DNA of 64,000 nucleotides from Nitrospiraceae bacterium (GTDB lineage: Bacteria > Nitrospirota_A > Leptospirillia > Leptospirillales > Leptospirillaceae), in assembly GCA_028064945.1 (NCBI GenBank), contig JAPTWQ010000046.1, positions 9,515 through 73,514 of the forward strand, written 5' to 3'. Each line of letters opens with the position of its first letter. Position 1 is the first letter of the stretch. Below, one piece after another: positions 61,760-64,000 of this stretch. The position numbers were made by a program, and so were the translations under genes. The notes beneath the pieces were generated by a model. It made no database searches. It was given only the letters and a program-made list of their open reading frames with translations, and was not told where the DNA came from.

Positions 61760-61777
61760 GATATCAAAATTAATATC
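61760..61777 (-). promoter_or_regulatory. Promoter/operator of the HigBA-like module
   Basis: On the minus strand TTGATT, 16-base spacer, TATCAT lies just before the toxin start. Overlapping it is a palindrome GATAT-CAAAATTA-ATATC (61760-61777), a probable antitoxin binding site. Confidence 0.5.
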
Positions 61778-61975
61778 TAAATCAATGGGCCAATCGAAAT
61801 GTTCATGAAGATTTTTCAGGTAAATTCTAGCCTGAAAAATCATGGGACACCTTGGGACAATTTTGGGACGCTCAGGATGAAAAATCCTGTGTGAACAGAA
61901 AATCACTATACATCACAACATATTGATATTTACGAATTGTCACGAAATGCTCTGTGAGAAAACAGGCCATTAATC

Positions 61976-62033
61976 GGACTTAAAATCCCTCGGCCGCAAG
62001 GTCATACCGCTTCGATCCCTGTCTCCGGCACCA
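61976..62033 (+). repeat. att-like direct repeat, copy 3
   Basis: A 58-base copy of the tRNA-Leu 3' part, ending at the CCA, with three single-base differences. It lacks the 36-base extension shared by copies 1 and 2. It is 97 bases upstream of a truncated integrase, where an att site is expected next to its integrase. Confidence 0.85.
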
Positions 62034-62130
62034 ATAATGAAGCCATTTCTAAAAAACTCCAAACTTTATAATTGTTGGTCCAATGACTTCGGAAAGAGAT
62101 ATTGTTTTTTATCCCCATTCTGGAGGCAGT

Positions 62131-62364
62131 ATGGCTTCGATCTCCCGACGTGGCAATCTTCAATGGCGTGTTCGGGTCCGAATCAAAGTCTACCCTGTGC
62201 AAACATGGACCTTTGAAACAAGGACCGATGCGGAAGCCTGGACCAAGATCACCGAGTCAGAGATGGTCCGGGGCGTGTTCATCTCCCGGAAAGGAGCAGA
62301 AAACACATCGTTGGCCGAAGCTCTTGAGCGGTACGAACGGAAGAATGAGACCAAAGATGTCTGA
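62131..62364 (+). pseudogene. int: Tyrosine-type phage integrase, N-terminal remnant
   Basis: A 77-residue frame beginning MASISRRGNLQWRVRVRIK with QTWTFETRTDAEAWTKITES and LAEALERYERKNE. This is the N-terminal arm-binding domain of tRNA-associated tyrosine integrases. The core-binding and catalytic domains are absent; a stop follows at 62362. GGAGG lies four bases before the ATG. It sits next to att copy 3, as in many genomic islands, but cannot be active. Confidence 0.75.
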
Positions 62365-62519
62365 TCGGAAAACGGCGAGAAAATGTGACCGCTGAGCGAT
62401 GGGGTGGCGAAGGTGCAAAGGAACCATCGAATTTTCCGGGAGGATTGTGATACATTTGGGATGAAAATATGGGATTAGCGATTGTTATCAAACCTTATAT
62501 TGTCGCCCTGGAGTAGACC

Positions 62520-63695
62520 ATGATCAGAAAAATGCGGCTTGAGCATTTCATGAGCATAAAAGAAGCCTCTCTGAATCTTGGGATGACGAATGTTCTTGTC
62601 GGTCCCAACATGTCGGGCAAAAGCAATCTGATCCAAGGACTCATGTTCCTGACCGAAACTGCTGCATTTGGCCTTCACCAAGCATTGAGCAATCGAGGAG
62701 GCTTTCCGGAAGTTATCTGGAAGGGCTCAAATGCCAACGATATTGCTTTTGGGTTAACGATTGAAGCTCCATCCTTCGGGGAGACCGCCAAAGCAAAGCG
62801 GTTCGAATACGAACTCGTCATTAATGGGAATCCCTTGGATCCCGCCGGATATGCGAGCGTCCAGCACGAAAAGTTGTGGATCTTGACCCAAGAGGAAGAA
62901 AAGATTCCTCTGATCGACATAGAGAACGCGAAGGGGGACTTCCGTTTTACAAATGGCAAAGTCATTTCCGAGATCTCCGGATCCTCCTATGCCCCTCTTG
63001 GGTACAGCATTCCAGGATGGGAAGGAATGGAGTTCAAGAACTATCTTCTTTCCTGTCGGTATTACAATTTGCTGCCTTCCGCCATGAAGGCCATCAATCC
63101 GGCCCAATCCCAAAAGTACCTGATTTCGAATGGCAGCAACTTCTCGAGCTGGCTGATGACGCTCCAAACGGCCTATCCGGAAGAGTTCCGAAGATTCAAG
63201 AAAGTCACTACGGACGTCTTCCCGGACTTGGAAGAGATTATGGCCCCACCCACCCAATTCGGGACAACGTATGTTTCGACTAAAGAAAAAAATCTTATCA
63301 GGAATGTCCCTCTTGCGCGCATGTCGGATGGAGAGGTCGTTTTCATGGCATTGCTGTCCTTATTGTTTGCACCTGCCGATCTTGGTGCCCCCCTTCATTG
63401 CTTCGAAGAACCGGAAACCCATCTGCATCCGAGACTGATCGAAATTCTGATGGAGATTCTTCACCAACATCAGGCCGAAGGAAAGGAACGCCAGTTCGCT
63501 CAAATTTTTATCGCGACACATTCCCTTCATTTGATCGACAATTGCCATCTTTCCGATCTCATTTTTGTTGAAAAGAAAAATGGATCGTCAACCTATACAA
63601 AACCCGAAACAAAGAAAGGCTTACGCGAACTGATCGAAAGCGACGAATTGGGATTGGGAGATCTCTGGTATTCCGGCGCTCTGAAATCGGTTTGA
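62520..63695 (+). CDS. OLD-like AAA ATPase (AAA_21)
   Basis: A 391-residue ATPase. Walker A is VGPNMSGKSNLI near residues 27-38, the signature region is LARMSDGEVVFMALLSLLF, Walker B is HCFEEPETHLHP, and the H-loop is IFIATHSLHLID. The C-terminal LGLGDLWYSGAL is typical of ATPases next to TOPRIM or DUF4276 partners. Such pairs are known in abortive infection and phage defence. The next gene, 6 bases later, encodes a TOPRIM-like start that has been interrupted. GGAG lies seven bases upstream of the ATG. The function in defence is inferred. Confidence 0.8.
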   Translation: MIRKMRLEHFMSIKEASLNLGMTNVLVGPNMSGKSNLIQGLMFLTETAAFGLHQALSNRGGFPEVIWKGSNANDIAFGLTIEAPSFGETAKAKRFEYELVINGNPLDPAGYASVQHEKLWILTQEEEKIPLIDIENAKGDFRFTNGKVISEISGSSYAPLGYSIPGWEGMEFKNYLLSCRYYNLLPSAMKAINPAQSQKYLISNGSNFSSWLMTLQTAYPEEFRRFKKVTTDVFPDLEEIMAPPTQFGTTYVSTKEKNLIRNVPLARMSDGEVVFMALLSLLFAPADLGAPLHCFEEPETHLHPRLIEILMEILHQHQAEGKERQFAQIFIATHSLHLIDNCHLSDLIFVEKKNGSSTYTKPETKKGLRELIESDELGLGDLWYSGALKSV

Positions 63696-63701
63696 CGGTT
63701 C

Positions 63702-63893
63702 ATGGCGGCCTATGGATTGATCGTCGAGGGTGTGTACGACAAGGAAATTCTGGAAGAATTTATCCTGAAATATTCAAACGACAGAACCGAACAATCGGAT
63801 GTATCGATCGAAACACGGATCTGCGGTGGAGGATCGAAAGTCTTCAAACAATTCCCGGGATTTCTGAAGGAGTATGAACTCTCCCGCCACTAA
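63702..63893 (+). pseudogene. TOPRIM-like partner, interrupted by IS200/IS605-type element
   Basis: A 63-residue frame beginning MAAYGLIVEGVYDKEILEEF, where the VEG-x-x-D-x-x-x-L pattern is that of TOPRIM/DUF4276-like proteins. The frame ends where it enters the terminal hairpin of a transposon (63883-63912), so the gene has lost the rest of its coding sequence. It was probably the nuclease partner of the ATPase. The system is likely inactive unless the remainder is translated elsewhere. Confidence 0.65.
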
Positions 63894-64000
63894 GCTGACG
63901 CTGTAGTGGGGGTTTCCGATCTCACGAGCGGATGTTCCTCTTTCGCCGAGGATGCGCGAAGGCGTTTGGGCCTTTGCGTCTTATGCTCCTCTCCGGAGGC
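63875..64000 (-). mobile_element. IS200/IS605-type element, right end (partial)
   Basis: The window ends inside the element. Its visible end has an imperfect hairpin with stem 63883-63892 paired to 63904-63912 (CCCGCCACTA / TAGTGGGGG, one bulge) and an 11-base loop. Such hairpins occur near the ends of IS200/IS605 elements and in their right-end guide RNA. The exact boundary is not certain; it lies near 63875-63882, between the TOPRIM sequence and the hairpin. Confidence 0.55.
63890..64000 (-). CDS. tnpB: TnpB-like RNA-guided nuclease, C-terminal 36 residues only
   Basis: A frame open from the window edge to a TAG at 63890. It encodes a Ser/Arg/Glu-rich tail ending EEHPLVRSETPTTASA, which looks like the low-complexity C-terminus of TnpB (OrfB). 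The hairpin lies across the stop codon, as expected if the 3' end of the gene overlaps the guide (omega) RNA. Only the last part is visible, so no nuclease motif can be seen. Confidence 0.5.
   Translation of the reverse strand, partial: ASGEEHKTQRPKRLRASSAKEEHPLVRSETPTTASA

Noticed and set aside
62002..62202. Minus-strand open frame over att copy 3
   Set aside because: Same artefact as at the other two repeats; it also overlaps the integrase remnant.
1..64000. CRISPR array
   Set aside because: No regularly spaced short repeats were seen; the only direct repeats of note are the three tRNA-Leu ends.

Overview
The window most resembles a chromosomal segment of an acidophilic Nitrospirota bacterium of the Leptospirillum type. 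This is inferred from the gene content: the HpnC/HpnD/HpnE route to squalene, a moderately high GC content, a long fused operon of lipid, isoprenoid and housekeeping genes, and many exported or outer-membrane proteins with no clear relatives. No species was assigned by search.

Layout. (1) 1-4.8 kb: a partial type II NADH dehydrogenase, a polytopic heme-copper-oxidase-like membrane protein, and a degenerate IS66-family element with both ends visible (3132-4752). (2) 4.9-11.8 kb: a complete Wadjet (JetA-JetB-JetC-JetD) anti-plasmid SMC operon, next to tRNA-Ala(CGC). (3) 12.1-17.2 kb: purN-purM, then a cysteine-paired exported protein, an outer-membrane barrel and an acetyltransferase. (4) 17.2-38.3 kb: about 20 consecutive minus-strand genes: radA-tsaB-rimI-tatB-tatC-fhs-(exported protein)-uppS-cdsA-dxr-rseP-ispG-proS-yceD-rpmF-plsX-fabH-fabD-fabG-acpP-fabF-rnc. 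Many overlap by 4 bases. The block joins fatty-acid initiation and elongation, phospholipid and isoprenoid synthesis, translation and export. (5) 38.4-49 kb: a barrel protein, a LOG-family hydrolase, TldD/TldE, a serine hydrolase, hpnD-hpnE-hpnC for squalene, and a creatininase-like/LD-carboxypeptidase pair. (6) 49-58.6 kb: an exported beta-propeller protein, a YnfA-type membrane protein, two small unknowns, tRNA-Glu, a HAD phosphatase, a Slp lipoprotein, and a five-gene PspA operon with a MurG-like glycosyltransferase.

(7) 58.65-64 kb is an integration hotspot at tRNA-Leu(TAA). The 3' part of the tRNA gene occurs three times in direct orientation (58681, 60654, 61976). The first two intervals each carry one toxin-antitoxin module: an HTH protein with a PIN protein, then a RelE/HigB-like toxin with an XRE antitoxin. 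The third copy lies just before a truncated tyrosine integrase, followed by an OLD-like AAA ATPase and a TOPRIM-like partner. That partner is cut off by the end of an IS200/IS605-type TnpB element that runs off the window.

Two regions stand out. One is the Wadjet operon, whose jetA has no canonical start codon in front of its conserved N-terminus. The other is the tRNA-Leu array of att-bounded toxin-antitoxin segments followed by an interrupted ATPase/TOPRIM pair.
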